From the NCBI GenBank assembly GCA_034927445.1, contig JAYFPZ010000014.1, positions 62,001 to 126,000 of the forward strand: a stretch of DNA of 64,000 nucleotides. The letters are read 5' to 3'. Position numbers and translations under genes: made by a program. Under the pieces are notes generated by a model. That model saw only the letters and a program-made list of their open reading frames with translations. It searched no databases and was not told the origin of the DNA. Below, piece after piece: positions 1 to 7,486 of this stretch; the first letter of the stretch is position 1; every line of letters begins with the position of its first letter. The DNA comes from PHAA01 sp034927445. GTDB taxonomy: Bacteria; Bacillota; Syntrophomonadia; Syntrophomonadales; Syntrophomonadaceae.

Positions 1-486
1 CAAAAGATTATAACGCGACAAAAGGATGGTTTATTCAGCATTTGTTAAATGCAAAAGCTAACTTTAAGGAATTAAGAGCTTGTTGAATCTTTGGCTATAA
101 GGTTTGGTGGTTGCATTGAAAGTGAATAAGAATAGCAAAAATTAATGCCCTTCAGAAAGAGCTTATCCTATAACTTTGCCCCGTCATACTGATAGTAAGT
201 ATTTTGCTGGCTTACCAAGATCGGGAAGCTCGGCATGAAATGAAACTTCTATCCGCAACGATCCATAAATATGTTAATCTGCGAGTTATCGGCTGAATAT
301 TGGCAGCGTAGGTGTTGGCCCAAACAGCCTGAGGAGTTTACAAATACCTTTAAAAGAACTGTTATAAACAGGGAGTTGAAGGGTTTGTTTAAATGGATCA
401 AAGCCAGTGCTTTGATCCCATAAAAAGACAGAATTGAAATAAACCGGTACTGTGACTGTTAACTCTGGAGGAGATTTTGAAGGGGT
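1..486. other. Leader region without a convincing complete gene
   Basis: No complete reading frame is supported here. Frame 3 is open from the left edge to a TGA at 84-86 and could be the last 27 codons of a gene cut off by the window, but 27 codons is too little to identify. The rest is AT-rich intergenic sequence holding one perfect hairpin at 395-418 and the ribosome site of the PucR-type gene. Confidence 0.4.
395..418. promoter_or_regulatory. Perfect 9-bp inverted repeat upstream of the PucR-type gene
   Basis: GGATCAAAG (395-403) and CTTTGATCC (410-418) are perfect inverted copies around a 6-nt spacer. No T-run follows, so it is not an obvious terminator. Lying about 80 bp before a regulator gene, it could be an operator or an mRNA hairpin. 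The function is inferred from position only. Confidence 0.4.
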
Positions 487-495
487 GTGCGACGA

Positions 496-2145
496 ATGAA
501 AGAGTCTAGCGCGTTTACAGTTAGGGAAGCATTAAATCTGCCCTCTCTGGCTTCAGCAAAAGTAATTGCCGGCGCCCAGGGATTGGACAGGGTCATCGAC
601 TGGTTTCATATATTGGATATACCACAAATTGGACCATGGGTAAATAAAGGCGACATTATATTGTGCAGCACCTATGCTTTGCAGGCGGTGCCCGAAATAA
701 CAGATGGATTGATCGAAAACCTCAATGCCAAAGGCGTTACCGGAATGACACTGGCATTGGGGGCCTATCTTAAAGAAGTTCCCCGGCATATGATAGATAC
801 TGCCAATCTGTTGGGTTTCCCGTTAATAACTTTTAATGCGGAGAACAAGTTTCGAGATGTCACCCTGCAATTAAGCGAAAAGATATTGGAAAATTCCAGA
901 AAAAATTTCGATGATTATGAATTCTGGTTGCATAAAGTTATGGACGCAGTTAATGGTGACGAACCGCTTCCGAATTTGATGAAGATTACCAAAAAAATTG
1001 TCAACGCCAACATATTATTCCTGGATTGCTATGGCAGGTTATTGATATCGGGGCAGGTTCAGGGTAAATACAGCGATTTTTTGAGGTATTTCAGAGAAAA
1101 TGATTTAAAACGAAAGGCAGAAAAAAGCGGGACCCCCTTGCTTGGTTACCATAAAGGGCCATACTTCTTTTACCGGGTACAGCGGGGTAACCAAGTTGCA
1201 TTTTTAGTGGTTTTAAAAAACATCGAAAATGTACAGCCCACCGAAAAAGCCCTACTGGAAAGCATTATTGCTATCATATCCGCATTATTGAACCATCAGG
1301 ATATTTTGAAAAATGCCGCGCTTAAAGCGCAAGTTCCTCTGTTCGAGAGCATTTTGTACGGACAATATGCTTCCGATGACATGTTGCGTATAGAGGCCAG
1401 GGAACTGGGCTGGGATTTAAACTCAAACCATGTGGTGGCGGTGTTTCACATTAATAATTTTGATAATTATATCCTAAAAAACAAGTTTAACGAAAAACAG
1501 CTTTCCTTATTTATGGAATTGCTTATAAAGGAGATTAATAAAAAGATCAGTTATGTTCAGGGTAAATATCCGGTAATAAAACAGGATTTATCATTTACAA
1601 CTATTTTCAATCTACCGACCCCTTCTTCTGAGGAGCGGATTTTTCAAGGATGTCAGGATATTATTGAGTACTTTCAAGAAAAATATGGCATAGAGTTATT
1701 TGTTGGATTAAGCACCAGTGTTGAAGATTTGGCTGATTTTAGCAGCCGGATAGAAGAAGCTAAAGAAACCATTGAAATTATTAAGGTTATGAAAGATATG
1801 CGAATCGCCAGGTATGACCAGTTGGGCCTGGACCTGGTTGTAAATAAGATATTAATGGAAACGGATATTAAACAGACATTTTTAAATAAAATGCTGGATC
1901 TGGCTGAATATGATTCGCAGCATAATTCTGATCTCATTCATACCCTGAGGATATTTGTCCATAATCGGGGCAGTCTTTCCAAAACGGCGAGGAGTTTGTA
2001 TATTCATCGCAATACGGTTGTATATCGTCTGAAAAAAGTGGAAGAAATAATGGGGATATATTTATCATCGCCAGACACCTTCATTAATTTGACGATTATA
2101 TTGAAATTGTATGATTTATTTGTAAATACCGAAGCTTTATGTTAA
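496..2145 (+). CDS. PucR-family transcriptional regulator
   Basis: This is a likely DNA-binding regulator of purine/amino-acid-catabolism type (PucR family). Residues about 10-130 match the PucR N-terminal domain (VIAGAQGLDRVIDWFHI and DIILCST stretches). The middle (about 290-430) fits the GGDEF-like domain common in this family. The C-terminus has the HTH_30 pattern (GSLSKTARSLYIHRNTVVYRLKKV-type helix-turn-helix). At about 549 aa it has the normal family length. The ATG at 496 follows AAGGGG with 10-nt spacing; a GTG at 487 is also possible, using GGAGGAG at 467-473. The next gene, an Fe-S protein in the same direction 146 bp on and preceded by a palindrome, is a plausible target. The effector cannot be told from the sequence. 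Confidence 0.88.
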   Translation: MKESSAFTVREALNLPSLASAKVIAGAQGLDRVIDWFHILDIPQIGPWVNKGDIILCSTYALQAVPEITDGLIENLNAKGVTGMTLALGAYLKEVPRHMIDTANLLGFPLITFNAENKFRDVTLQLSEKILENSRKNFDDYEFWLHKVMDAVNGDEPLPNLMKITKKIVNANILFLDCYGRLLISGQVQGKYSDFLRYFRENDLKRKAEKSGTPLLGYHKGPYFFYRVQRGNQVAFLVVLKNIENVQPTEKALLESIIAIISALLNHQDILKNAALKAQVPLFESILYGQYASDDMLRIEARELGWDLNSNHVVAVFHINNFDNYILKNKFNEKQLSLFMELLIKEINKKISYVQGKYPVIKQDLSFTTIFNLPTPSSEERIFQGCQDIIEYFQEKYGIELFVGLSTSVEDLADFSSRIEEAKETIEIIKVMKDMRIARYDQLGLDLVVNKILMETDIKQTFLNKMLDLAEYDSQHNSDLIHTLRIFVHNRGSLSKTARSLYIHRNTVVYRLKKVEEIMGIYLSSPDTFINLTIILKLYDLFVNTEALC

Positions 2146-2233
2146 GCGGTCATGACCAGACAAAAAAGTCGTAATCAACGTATGAACAACTTTACAAATA
2201 TATTTGCCCCCTTTTGGGTCAAACGTCAATAGT

Positions 2234-2254
2234 ATAACCCCGTACAGGGGTTAT
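2234..2254. promoter_or_regulatory. Palindrome (candidate operator) before the Fe-S protein gene
   Basis: ATAACCCC (2234-2241) and GGGGTTAT (2247-2254) form a perfect 8-bp inverted repeat around GTACA, 38 bp before the Fe-S gene start. It lies in AT-rich, promoter-like sequence. The neighbouring PucR-type regulator is the obvious candidate ligand, but that link is inference. Confidence 0.45.
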
Positions 2255-2291
2255 ATTATTATTGTATAAGCTCTTTTAAGGGAGGTATCGT

Positions 2292-3320
2292 ATGTTTAAA
2301 ATAGACCGGTGTTATTTTTGCGGAGTATGTTTAAGCCGTTGCCATTACTTGGATTTTGATCTGGAAAAAGGCGAAGAGGAGTTTACCAAATTAATAAACC
2401 GAGAAAAGGTTGACTGGCTCCATGAATGTATAACCTGCATGGCCTGCAATGAATATTGTCCTACGGGCGCCCGCCCTTTCGATCTTATTCTTGCAAGGCT
2501 GGAAGAGGATGGAGGCTTTACGGATCCGGCATTAGTCGATGAAATGAAAGACAGGTTCGAAGCCAAGCAAGAACCGAGGCCGGTTGCGGTAAAGGGAAGG
2601 GCTGTTTCTTTGTGTGTCATGAACGGTACTGCCCCATGGGCTTTCCAGGGGCAGCTTTTTGAAGAGACGACTATTATTAAGGGACTGCCTTATTTTTGTA
2701 ATGTAATGTTTGTTCATATGGGAAATGAGTCGATCATGCGCAGCCGCCTGCAGAATATGGTAGACAATTTGGCCCGGACGGGGGCCGAGGAAATTATTTT
2801 TGTGCATGAAGATTGTTATGCACTTCTTACTGATATGGCATCCGAGTATGGAATCAAGACTCCTTTCCGACCGGTTCACCTCTTTGAGTACCTGCGAGAT
2901 TACCTCCGGGAACATTCCACCAGTATTAACAAGTTAAATATGAAAGTGGCCTACCAGCGTCCATGTGCTTCCCGCTACACCCCGCCGGAAGTTGGAGACA
3001 TACTGAATGATGTGTTTGATATGATCGGGGTTATACGGGTGAACCGCAAATATGATTACAGCAATGCTCTTTGTTGTGGGGCTGAAGAAGGAGGGCCGAA
3101 TAAAAAGCTGTTTCCGAGGGGAAGGAAGTTCGAACCATTTCGGGAGAAGAATATAAAAGATGCCCGGGACCGTGGCGCGGAAGCAATGGCCTACCTGTGT
3201 CCCATGTGTTTTAAAAGCCTTAATACTGATGTCCGTGCCTCCGGCATGAAGAACTATTTGATCAGCGACCTCTGCCGCTTGGCGCTGGGGGAAGAATTGC
3301 CGCCGGATAAACCTGCCTGA
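2292..3320 (+). CDS. (Fe-S)-binding protein, HdrD/GlpC/LutA-like
   Basis: This is probably an electron-transfer subunit or oxidoreductase related to heterodisulfide reductase HdrD, GlpC and LutA. Two ferredoxin-type [4Fe-4S] motifs lie near the N-terminus: C7-x2-C10-x2-C13-x3-C17 and C46-x2-C49-x2-C52-x3-C56. The C-terminal half carries a CCG-type cysteine-rich domain (RPCASRYTPP, LCCGAEEGGP, CPMCFKSL), which can hold a second type of cluster. The first CCG repeat looks degenerate. No membrane segment or signal peptide is seen, so it is cytoplasmic. The start follows GGGAGGT. The 342 aa length is short of full HdrD or GlpC. No partner dehydrogenase lies beside it, so the substrate is unknown. 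Confidence 0.82.
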   Translation: MFKIDRCYFCGVCLSRCHYLDFDLEKGEEEFTKLINREKVDWLHECITCMACNEYCPTGARPFDLILARLEEDGGFTDPALVDEMKDRFEAKQEPRPVAVKGRAVSLCVMNGTAPWAFQGQLFEETTIIKGLPYFCNVMFVHMGNESIMRSRLQNMVDNLARTGAEEIIFVHEDCYALLTDMASEYGIKTPFRPVHLFEYLRDYLREHSTSINKLNMKVAYQRPCASRYTPPEVGDILNDVFDMIGVIRVNRKYDYSNALCCGAEEGGPNKKLFPRGRKFEPFREKNIKDARDRGAEAMAYLCPMCFKSLNTDVRASGMKNYLISDLCRLALGEELPPDKPA

Positions 3321-3383
3321 ATTGTTATTTGTAGAAATAAAGCTTTTTGAAATGAAAAACATATTAATTACTCGAAATATGTA

Positions 3384-3413
3384 TTGCGAAAATGAAGACG
3401 TTTCAGGTAAAAT
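3384..3413 (+). promoter_or_regulatory. Probable sigma-A promoter of the riboswitch leader
   Basis: TTGCGA (3384-3389) is followed after 18 nt by TAAAAT (3408-3413). Transcription would begin near 3420, about 11 nt before the aptamer. This fits a riboswitch leader. No transcript evidence is available. Confidence 0.5.
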
Positions 3414-3430
3414 AAAACAAAAAATTATAA

Positions 3431-3521
3431 ATCTCCGATAATAGCAAACTTGGTGAAAACCAGGGACGCAAAGCCACGGGTCTAAAGTACTCTGCCATGA
3501 CCGCCGGGCTGCCGAAGAGGA
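3431..3521 (+). promoter_or_regulatory. GEMM-I cyclic-dinucleotide riboswitch aptamer
   Basis: The segment matches the GEMM-I (c-di-GMP-I) aptamer layout. GCAAAC is followed by a stem capped with a GAAA tetraloop (CTTGGT-GAAA-ACCAGG, with wobble), then the diagnostic GGGACGCAAAGCC core at about 3472-3484, a second hairpin with a receptor-like CTAAAG/CATGAC region, and GGGCTGCCGAAGAGG closing P1. A strong terminator hairpin follows at once and the controlled gene is a sepF paralog. By eye the base two before CAAAC, which I equate with position 20 of the Vc2 aptamer, is A rather than the usual G. The ligand could therefore be c-di-GMP or 3',3'-cGAMP. Confidence 0.9.
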
Positions 3522-3531
3522 ACAGAGAATT

Positions 3532-3563
3532 AAAAACTGTATGCTTCGGTATGCAGTTTTTTT
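3532..3563 (+). terminator. Riboswitch expression-platform terminator
   Basis: AAAAACTGTATGC (3532-3544), a UUCG tetraloop, and GTATGCAGTTTTT form a stem followed by a T-run ending about 3563. It sits directly after the aptamer and before the sepF-like start, as in transcription-terminating riboswitches. Whether ligand favours or prevents the terminator cannot be read from the sequence alone. Confidence 0.85.
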
Positions 3564-3642
3564 GATGGAGATGGAAAGTAAGAAAGGAAAGCAACCAGCA
3601 AATATTGAAGTGAGTGATCTTGCATTTGAAAGGGATAGTGAC

Positions 3643-4059
3643 ATGGGAATAGTAGATAAACTTTGGAAGTTATTTTTGATCGAAGAGGAATGCGATAACA
3701 TTCCGGTACTACCCAGAAATGAAGCCCGCTCAGGATTAAACATGGCCGGTTTTAATGATGACAAGAGCCAAAAAGTCATCGTATGCAAAACCGAAAAGTT
3801 TGAAGAGGCCAGAGCCTTGGTTGACCAGCTTAAGAGCAACAAGCAAGTCGTTCTCAATTTTGAAAATAATACCTTGCCGGGAATACCCCAAAAGATATTA
3901 GATTATGTTAGTGGAGCTGTTTATGCGCTAGATGGACAATGTCAGCAGCTGGGTCAGGATATATTTGTATTTACGCTTGCTTCGGTTGAAATAATTAAAG
4001 ATAATAGAAGTCCCTTTGGTAAAAATGAAATTGGTCCCTGGGGAACTCATAGGGGTTAG
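3643..4059 (+). CDS. sepF: SepF-family cell-division/membrane-anchor protein
   Basis: SepF polymerises at the division site, tethering FtsZ to the membrane. The N-terminus MGIVDKLWKLF is the short amphipathic membrane-targeting helix typical of SepF. The core from about residue 45 (KVIVCKTEKFEEARALVDQ, VVLNFENN, ILDYVSGAVYALDGQCQQLG, IFVFTLASVEI) is the SepF dimer fold. The ATG at 3643 is chosen because it gives the conserved N-terminus and has GAAAGGGA 7 nt upstream; an upstream in-frame ATG would lie in or just after the terminator. The gene is outside any division (dcw/ylm) cluster, which points to a paralog. A cyclic-dinucleotide riboswitch and terminator precede it. The last 15 residues have no obvious counterpart. 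Confidence 0.85.
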   Translation: MGIVDKLWKLFLIEEECDNIPVLPRNEARSGLNMAGFNDDKSQKVIVCKTEKFEEARALVDQLKSNKQVVLNFENNTLPGIPQKILDYVSGAVYALDGQCQQLGQDIFVFTLASVEIIKDNRSPFGKNEIGPWGTHRG

Positions 4060-4190
4060 TAGTAATGATATGCACCCGGGACGGGCTGCTGAAGCAGTAG
4101 CTGGAATAGCGGTGCAGGCGGGGCGTGATTCAGTTCATATACTGATTTGTTCATAGCTTATTCAAATAATTATTGGAGGAGGAATTTGGG

Positions 4191-4481
4191 TTGAACAAGA
4201 ATGATTTTATAAGGGAAGTAGCCGCAAAAGCTGATCTGACTCTAAAAGACACCGGGCGGGCAGTGGAGGCTGTGTTTGCTACAATTCAGGAGACCTTGGC
4301 CAAGGGGGAAAAGCAACAATTTGTAGGATTCGGTACGTTTGAGGTAAGGCATCGCGCCGCGAGAAAAGTAAAAAGCCCGGCGACAGGCGAAGAAATTCTA
4401 CTGCCTGCCACTAAAATACCTGCTTTTAAAGCGGGAAAGAAATTTAAGGAAGCTATAGCATCTCCTTCGGACCGGTTATAA
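4191..4481 (+). CDS. hup: HU-family DNA-binding protein
   Basis: This is a histone-like nucleoid protein that bends DNA as a dimer. NKNDFIREVAAKADL at the start, GFGTFEVRHRAARKVKSPATGEE in the DNA-binding arm region and PAFKAGKKFKEA at the end are standard HU signatures. The 96 aa length is normal. The TTG at 4191 is chosen because MNKNDF is the conserved start and GGAGGAGG lies 8 nt upstream; an upstream TTG at 4173 would overlap that ribosome site. A strong terminator follows. Confidence 0.93.
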   Translation: MNKNDFIREVAAKADLTLKDTGRAVEAVFATIQETLAKGEKQQFVGFGTFEVRHRAARKVKSPATGEEILLPATKIPAFKAGKKFKEAIASPSDRL

Positions 4482-4545
4482 TTATGGATATATCAAAGTT
4501 CTGGCGGCAAACCCATAAAAAACCGGCAAAAGAATAAAGTCGTTT

Positions 4546-4577
4546 AAAAGCTCATATCGTGCGGTATGAGCTTTTTT
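4546..4577 (+). terminator. Intrinsic terminator after HU
   Basis: AAAAGCTCAT and ATGAGCTTTT pair around a short loop, followed by a T-run. It closes the HU transcript and isolates the TetR promoter downstream. Confidence 0.85.
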
Positions 4578-4629
4578 GTGGAATAACGGCACTTCAGCGG
4601 TCATTTAAAATAGTATTTCCCTGAAATCC

Positions 4630-4686
4630 TTGACAGGGTAATATATTATTAATATAATGACTTTAAAGTCAATGATTTTGGAGTCA
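4630..4686 (+). promoter_or_regulatory. Consensus sigma-A promoter with tandem TetR-type operators
   Basis: TTGACA (4630-4635), 17 nt, and TATAAT (4653-4658) form a perfect promoter. The perfect 14-bp palindrome TGACTTTAAAGTCA (4658-4671) begins at the last base of the -10. A second, imperfect copy, TGATTTTGGAGTCA (4673-4686), lies 15 bp further on and overlaps the GGAG ribosome site. This is the expected layout for autorepression by the TetR protein encoded directly after it. Confidence 0.8.
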
Positions 4687-4692
4687 TTATAA

Positions 4693-5313
4693 ATGAAAAG
4701 TACGCAACGACAATTGCAGAAGGAACAGACCCGCCGCAAGATCTTGGAGGCAGCGTTTTTGGAATTTGGCCTGCGCGGGATCATGGCAACGCGCATGGAT
4801 GATATTGCCGAAGCGGCCGGGGTTTCGCACGGTACGGTATTTGCTCATTTTGCCAATCATGAAGCCATGATAACCGCCGTGATTGAAGAATTCGGCGGAA
4901 AGATGACCCTGCGCACCCATGAACTGGCCTGTGACTGCCGGGAGGTCAGAGAATTGCTGGCCGCTCATTTGACCAGTATCATGGAATTTGAAGCCTTCTA
5001 TACCAGGTTGGTGGTTGAGGCCCGGCTTCTGCCCAGAGTGGCCCGGGATACCTTTATTATGATTCAGTCAGCGGTATCCTTTCACATCACCCAGGCTGCC
5101 CAGGGGGAGATGGATGCCGGCACTATCCGGGCCATGCCGCTCTCTCTCTTTTTTAATACCTGGATGGCACTCATTCATTATTATCTGAGCAACGGCGATT
5201 TGTTCGCCCCGGAAGGCGGGGTGATGAAACGTTATGGCGGGACGCTCCTGGAACATTTCATGAGTTTGGTAAGGGGGAACGGCGATGGCCAGGAAACCGC
5301 CCAAAGTACTTAG
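4693..5313 (+). CDS. TetR/AcrR-family transcriptional regulator
   Basis: This is a probable repressor with an N-terminal TetR helix-turn-helix (residues about 12-58; RKILEAAFLEFG, MDDIAEAAGVSHGTVFAHF) and an all-helical ligand-binding C-terminal domain. The 206 aa length is normal. The ATG has GGAG 9 nt upstream. Palindromes at the promoter suggest autoregulation. The next small zinc-ribbon gene may be cotranscribed, since only about 100 bp separates them and an in-frame extension of that gene even overlaps this 3' end. The effector is unknown; no transporter lies beside it. Confidence 0.9.
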   Translation: MKSTQRQLQKEQTRRKILEAAFLEFGLRGIMATRMDDIAEAAGVSHGTVFAHFANHEAMITAVIEEFGGKMTLRTHELACDCREVRELLAAHLTSIMEFEAFYTRLVVEARLLPRVARDTFIMIQSAVSFHITQAAQGEMDAGTIRAMPLSLFFNTWMALIHYYLSNGDLFAPEGGVMKRYGGTLLEHFMSLVRGNGDGQETAQST

Positions 5314-5410
5314 GCATAAGGACCAGGATAAAACCGCGGTTTATGAACTCACCGAAGAGGGTATTAAGCAACTGGCAAATTTAGGTGTGAATATGAAAGG
5401 AAGTAAGATT

Positions 5411-5653
5411 ATGAAAATTTGTATTGCCTGTGGAATGCCGATGAATAAAGCGGCTGATTTTGCGATGGGGGATGAGAGTAAGGATTATTGCCTGTATTGC
5501 TGCAATCCCGACGGCTCTATGCATTCTTACGAGCAAAAGCTCGAGGGAATGGCGGCGTTCATTGTTAAAACCCAGGGACTGGACGAAAAAACCGCCCGGT
5601 CGGCGGCGCAAAACATGATGGCCAACTTGCCGGCCTGGAAAGGCCGGAAATAA
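5411..5653 (+). CDS. Small zinc-ribbon domain protein
   Basis: This small cytoplasmic protein of about 80 aa has paired cysteines, CIACGMPM near the N-terminus and YCLYCCN about 20 residues later. It continues with SYEQKLEGMAAF and a terminal NLPAWKG. This pattern fits the family named putative zinc ribbon domain, of unknown biochemical role, often encoded beside regulators. The ATG at 5411 has AAAGGAAG 7 nt upstream. The frame is open back to an ATG at 5285 inside the TetR gene; that extension (YELTEEGIKQLANLGV) resembles the wing of a winged-helix protein and might be a relic, but has no good ribosome site. Confidence 0.75.
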   Translation: MKICIACGMPMNKAADFAMGDESKDYCLYCCNPDGSMHSYEQKLEGMAAFIVKTQGLDEKTARSAAQNMMANLPAWKGRK

Positions 5654-5773
5654 GGCGGCGGAATAGCGGATGTGCCGGCGCGCAGAGCGGAGGCTTTTTC
5701 TTCGGCTGCGGCAGCCGGCGGTCTGGATGAGCGCAAGCAACGCAGCGCCCTGGAAGCTGGTCCCAGGGGAACA

Positions 5774-6268
5774 TCAGAAAAAAGCCCGGCCTAAACTGAC
5801 AATCGCTGCCAGCGAGACCGGCATTAGGGCTAACCTTGATTTTTCCACAAAATTTATTTTTAACGTTCCAATGGCCAGGCACCAGAGGAAAGCAAGCTCC
5901 AGTACCAGCAAAGAGATAATACTGAAGTAAGCGCTGCTTGCGCTTTTTATAGATAAGGCGCATATAACGCCCAGACATGCTGATAGCAATAAAATCACGA
6001 TTTTGCCTGCGATCGTAGCGTATTTATTGATAGGAATCAATAAGCAAATTAGTGCAATCAAGAGGATCTTTATAAGGTCAAATACTATTTCCCCGAACGC
6101 GGCCTTATTTGTACTGACCATGTAGAAAACTGTAATCCCCAGGTTGGGGCTTACCCCGAGCCAAATACCGCCAAGACTGATGCCAATTATGAATCCGATA
6201 AAAAATATCAGCAGCCAGGGCCACATTTTTATAAGAGAGGTAAGCAATCCAGAATTAAAATGATTCAT
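5774..6268 (-). CDS. Multi-pass membrane protein of unknown function
   Basis: I do not recognise this gene. The 164 aa protein contains about five hydrophobic segments (WPWLLIFFIGFIIGI, ILLIALICLLIPI, IVILLLSACLGVICAL, FSIISLLVLELAFLWCLAI and a weaker one near the C-terminus), so it is an integral membrane protein. The ATG at 6268 is chosen because GAGGAG precedes it; the frame runs 15 codons further upstream. It is encoded opposite to both neighbours and stands alone. The layout is loosely like small SpoIIM-type membrane proteins, but I see no firm family signature. Confidence 0.6.
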   Translation of the reverse strand: MNHFNSGLLTSLIKMWPWLLIFFIGFIIGISLGGIWLGVSPNLGITVFYMVSTNKAAFGEIVFDLIKILLIALICLLIPINKYATIAGKIVILLLSACLGVICALSIKSASSAYFSIISLLVLELAFLWCLAIGTLKINFVEKSRLALMPVSLAAIVSLGRAFF

Positions 6269-6428
6269 CGTTATTCTCCTCTGCCAGCGCTTTATTAATA
6301 TTACTTTCAACATTAGATCCAGTTACTCCTTTATTTGGGAAAAGAATAGAAACTTAAATGTTCCTTGCGCCAAACTCCGGGAGTAAATAGGAAGACGCTC
6401 TACCAGGGGATTTATTGGCTGTTCAGGC

Positions 6429-6486
6429 GGCTGGGGTGGTCATTGAATGCTTAATCGGGTAGTATATTAATTAGTATGGTTATGGA
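6429..6486. repeat. Intergenic repeat, copy A (promoter-like)
   Basis: Copy A contains the 16-bp core TAATCGGGTAGTATAT at 6452-6467. It resembles copy C over about 55 bp, including the upstream GGTCAT and the downstream TATGG. It ends about 15 bp before the yitT-like gene. The position and the TATATT box suggest a promoter used by a specific regulator or sigma factor. I could not match it to a known sigma consensus. Confidence 0.6.
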
Positions 6487-6501
6487 AGATTGGAGTAATT
6501 T

Positions 6502-7374
6502 ATGAGGAAAAAAATCGGAACTATTATTGTAAGATTCGTTGTTTTGACGCTGGGTGCCCTTATGGCGGCAGTGGGTTTGGAGCTGTTCCTGATCCCCAAT
6601 AAACTCATCGACGGAGGCATTGTGGGGATATCCATTTTAGCAAGCTATTTAAGCAATTACCCCCTGGGCCTTTTTATCGTAGGTCTGAACATTCCCTTCA
6701 TAATCCTGGGGCATTTCCGCATCGGCAAAACCTTCACCTTTTCCACGATCTATGCCGTCTCGGCCCTGGCTTTTTTTACGACCAAATTTATTCCGGTTCC
6801 CGCCTTTACCGAAGACCTGCTGCTGGTAACCATCTTTGGGGGAATTATGCTGGGGGCGGGGGTCGGGCTTATTCTCCGCTCCGAAGGGTCTTTGGACGGG
6901 ACTGAGGTCATAGCCCTCCTTCTCTCTCCCCGGATCAGCATATCGGTCGGTGAGATCGTGATGATTATTAATTTCTTTATCCTCGGCAGTTCCGGATTTG
7001 TTTTTGGCTGGGAAAATGCCATGTACTCCCTCATTACCTATTTTGTTGCCTTTAAGACGATCGATCTGGTCATGGGCGGCATCGATGAGTCCAAGTCGAT
7101 AATGATCATGTCGGAGAAAAGCAGCGAGATATCCGAAGCCATAGTCCACCAGTTAGGCAAGGGAGTAACGCATTTCTATGCCAAAGGCGGTTTTTCAGAG
7201 ACAGATAAAGAGGTGCTGTACTGCGTGGTCAGCCGGCTGGAATTATCGAAATTAAAAAGCATCGTTCACGAATATGATCCCGAGGCTTTTATGACGATTG
7301 AAGTGGTGCAGGATGTTCACGGGGGCAGGTTCAACAAAAGAGCGATTCTGGCGGAACAGAGCCAGAACCACTGA
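6502..7374 (+). CDS. YitT-family membrane protein (DUF161/DUF2179)
   Basis: This integral membrane protein has about five to six hydrophobic segments in residues 1-200 (for example FVVLTLGALMAAVGLELFLIP, PLGLFIVGLNIPFIILG and IFGGIMLGAGVGLILR). A cytoplasmic DUF2179 domain follows at the C-terminus (GVTHFYAKGGFSETDKEVLYCVV). This is the usual YitT architecture, and 290 aa is the usual length. The molecular role of the family is not settled; several members are sporulation-linked. The start ATG has TGGAG 7 nt upstream, and repeat copy A lies directly in front. Confidence 0.88.
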   Translation: MRKKIGTIIVRFVVLTLGALMAAVGLELFLIPNKLIDGGIVGISILASYLSNYPLGLFIVGLNIPFIILGHFRIGKTFTFSTIYAVSALAFFTTKFIPVPAFTEDLLLVTIFGGIMLGAGVGLILRSEGSLDGTEVIALLLSPRISISVGEIVMIINFFILGSSGFVFGWENAMYSLITYFVAFKTIDLVMGGIDESKSIMIMSEKSSEISEAIVHQLGKGVTHFYAKGGFSETDKEVLYCVVSRLELSKLKSIVHEYDPEAFMTIEVVQDVHGGRFNKRAILAEQSQNH

Positions 7375-7390
7375 GCTTAGCCGAGTGGGG

Positions 7391-7430
7391 CAGCCAGGGA
7401 GCTTTTAATCGGGTAGTATATTTATTCTAA
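7391..7430. repeat. Intergenic repeat, copy B
   Basis: Copy B contains the same 16-bp core TAATCGGGTAGTATAT at 7406-7421. The flanks match copies A and C only weakly. It lies 65 bp upstream of the ecsA-like start and 32 bp after yitT. Confidence 0.55.
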
Positions 7431-7486
7431 CATCAGGCGGAAACGAAATGGGGGGTTATAATGCCCGATAAAGGAGTAATGGCAGC

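Noticed and set aside
3434..3442. SigD-like CCGATAAT box
   Set aside because: No TAAA at the required 15-bp spacing, and the bases are part of the riboswitch P1/core.
4072..4084. TATGCACCCGGG shared with 30889-30900
   Set aside because: A single 12-base match in 64 kb is expected by chance and the flanks do not match.
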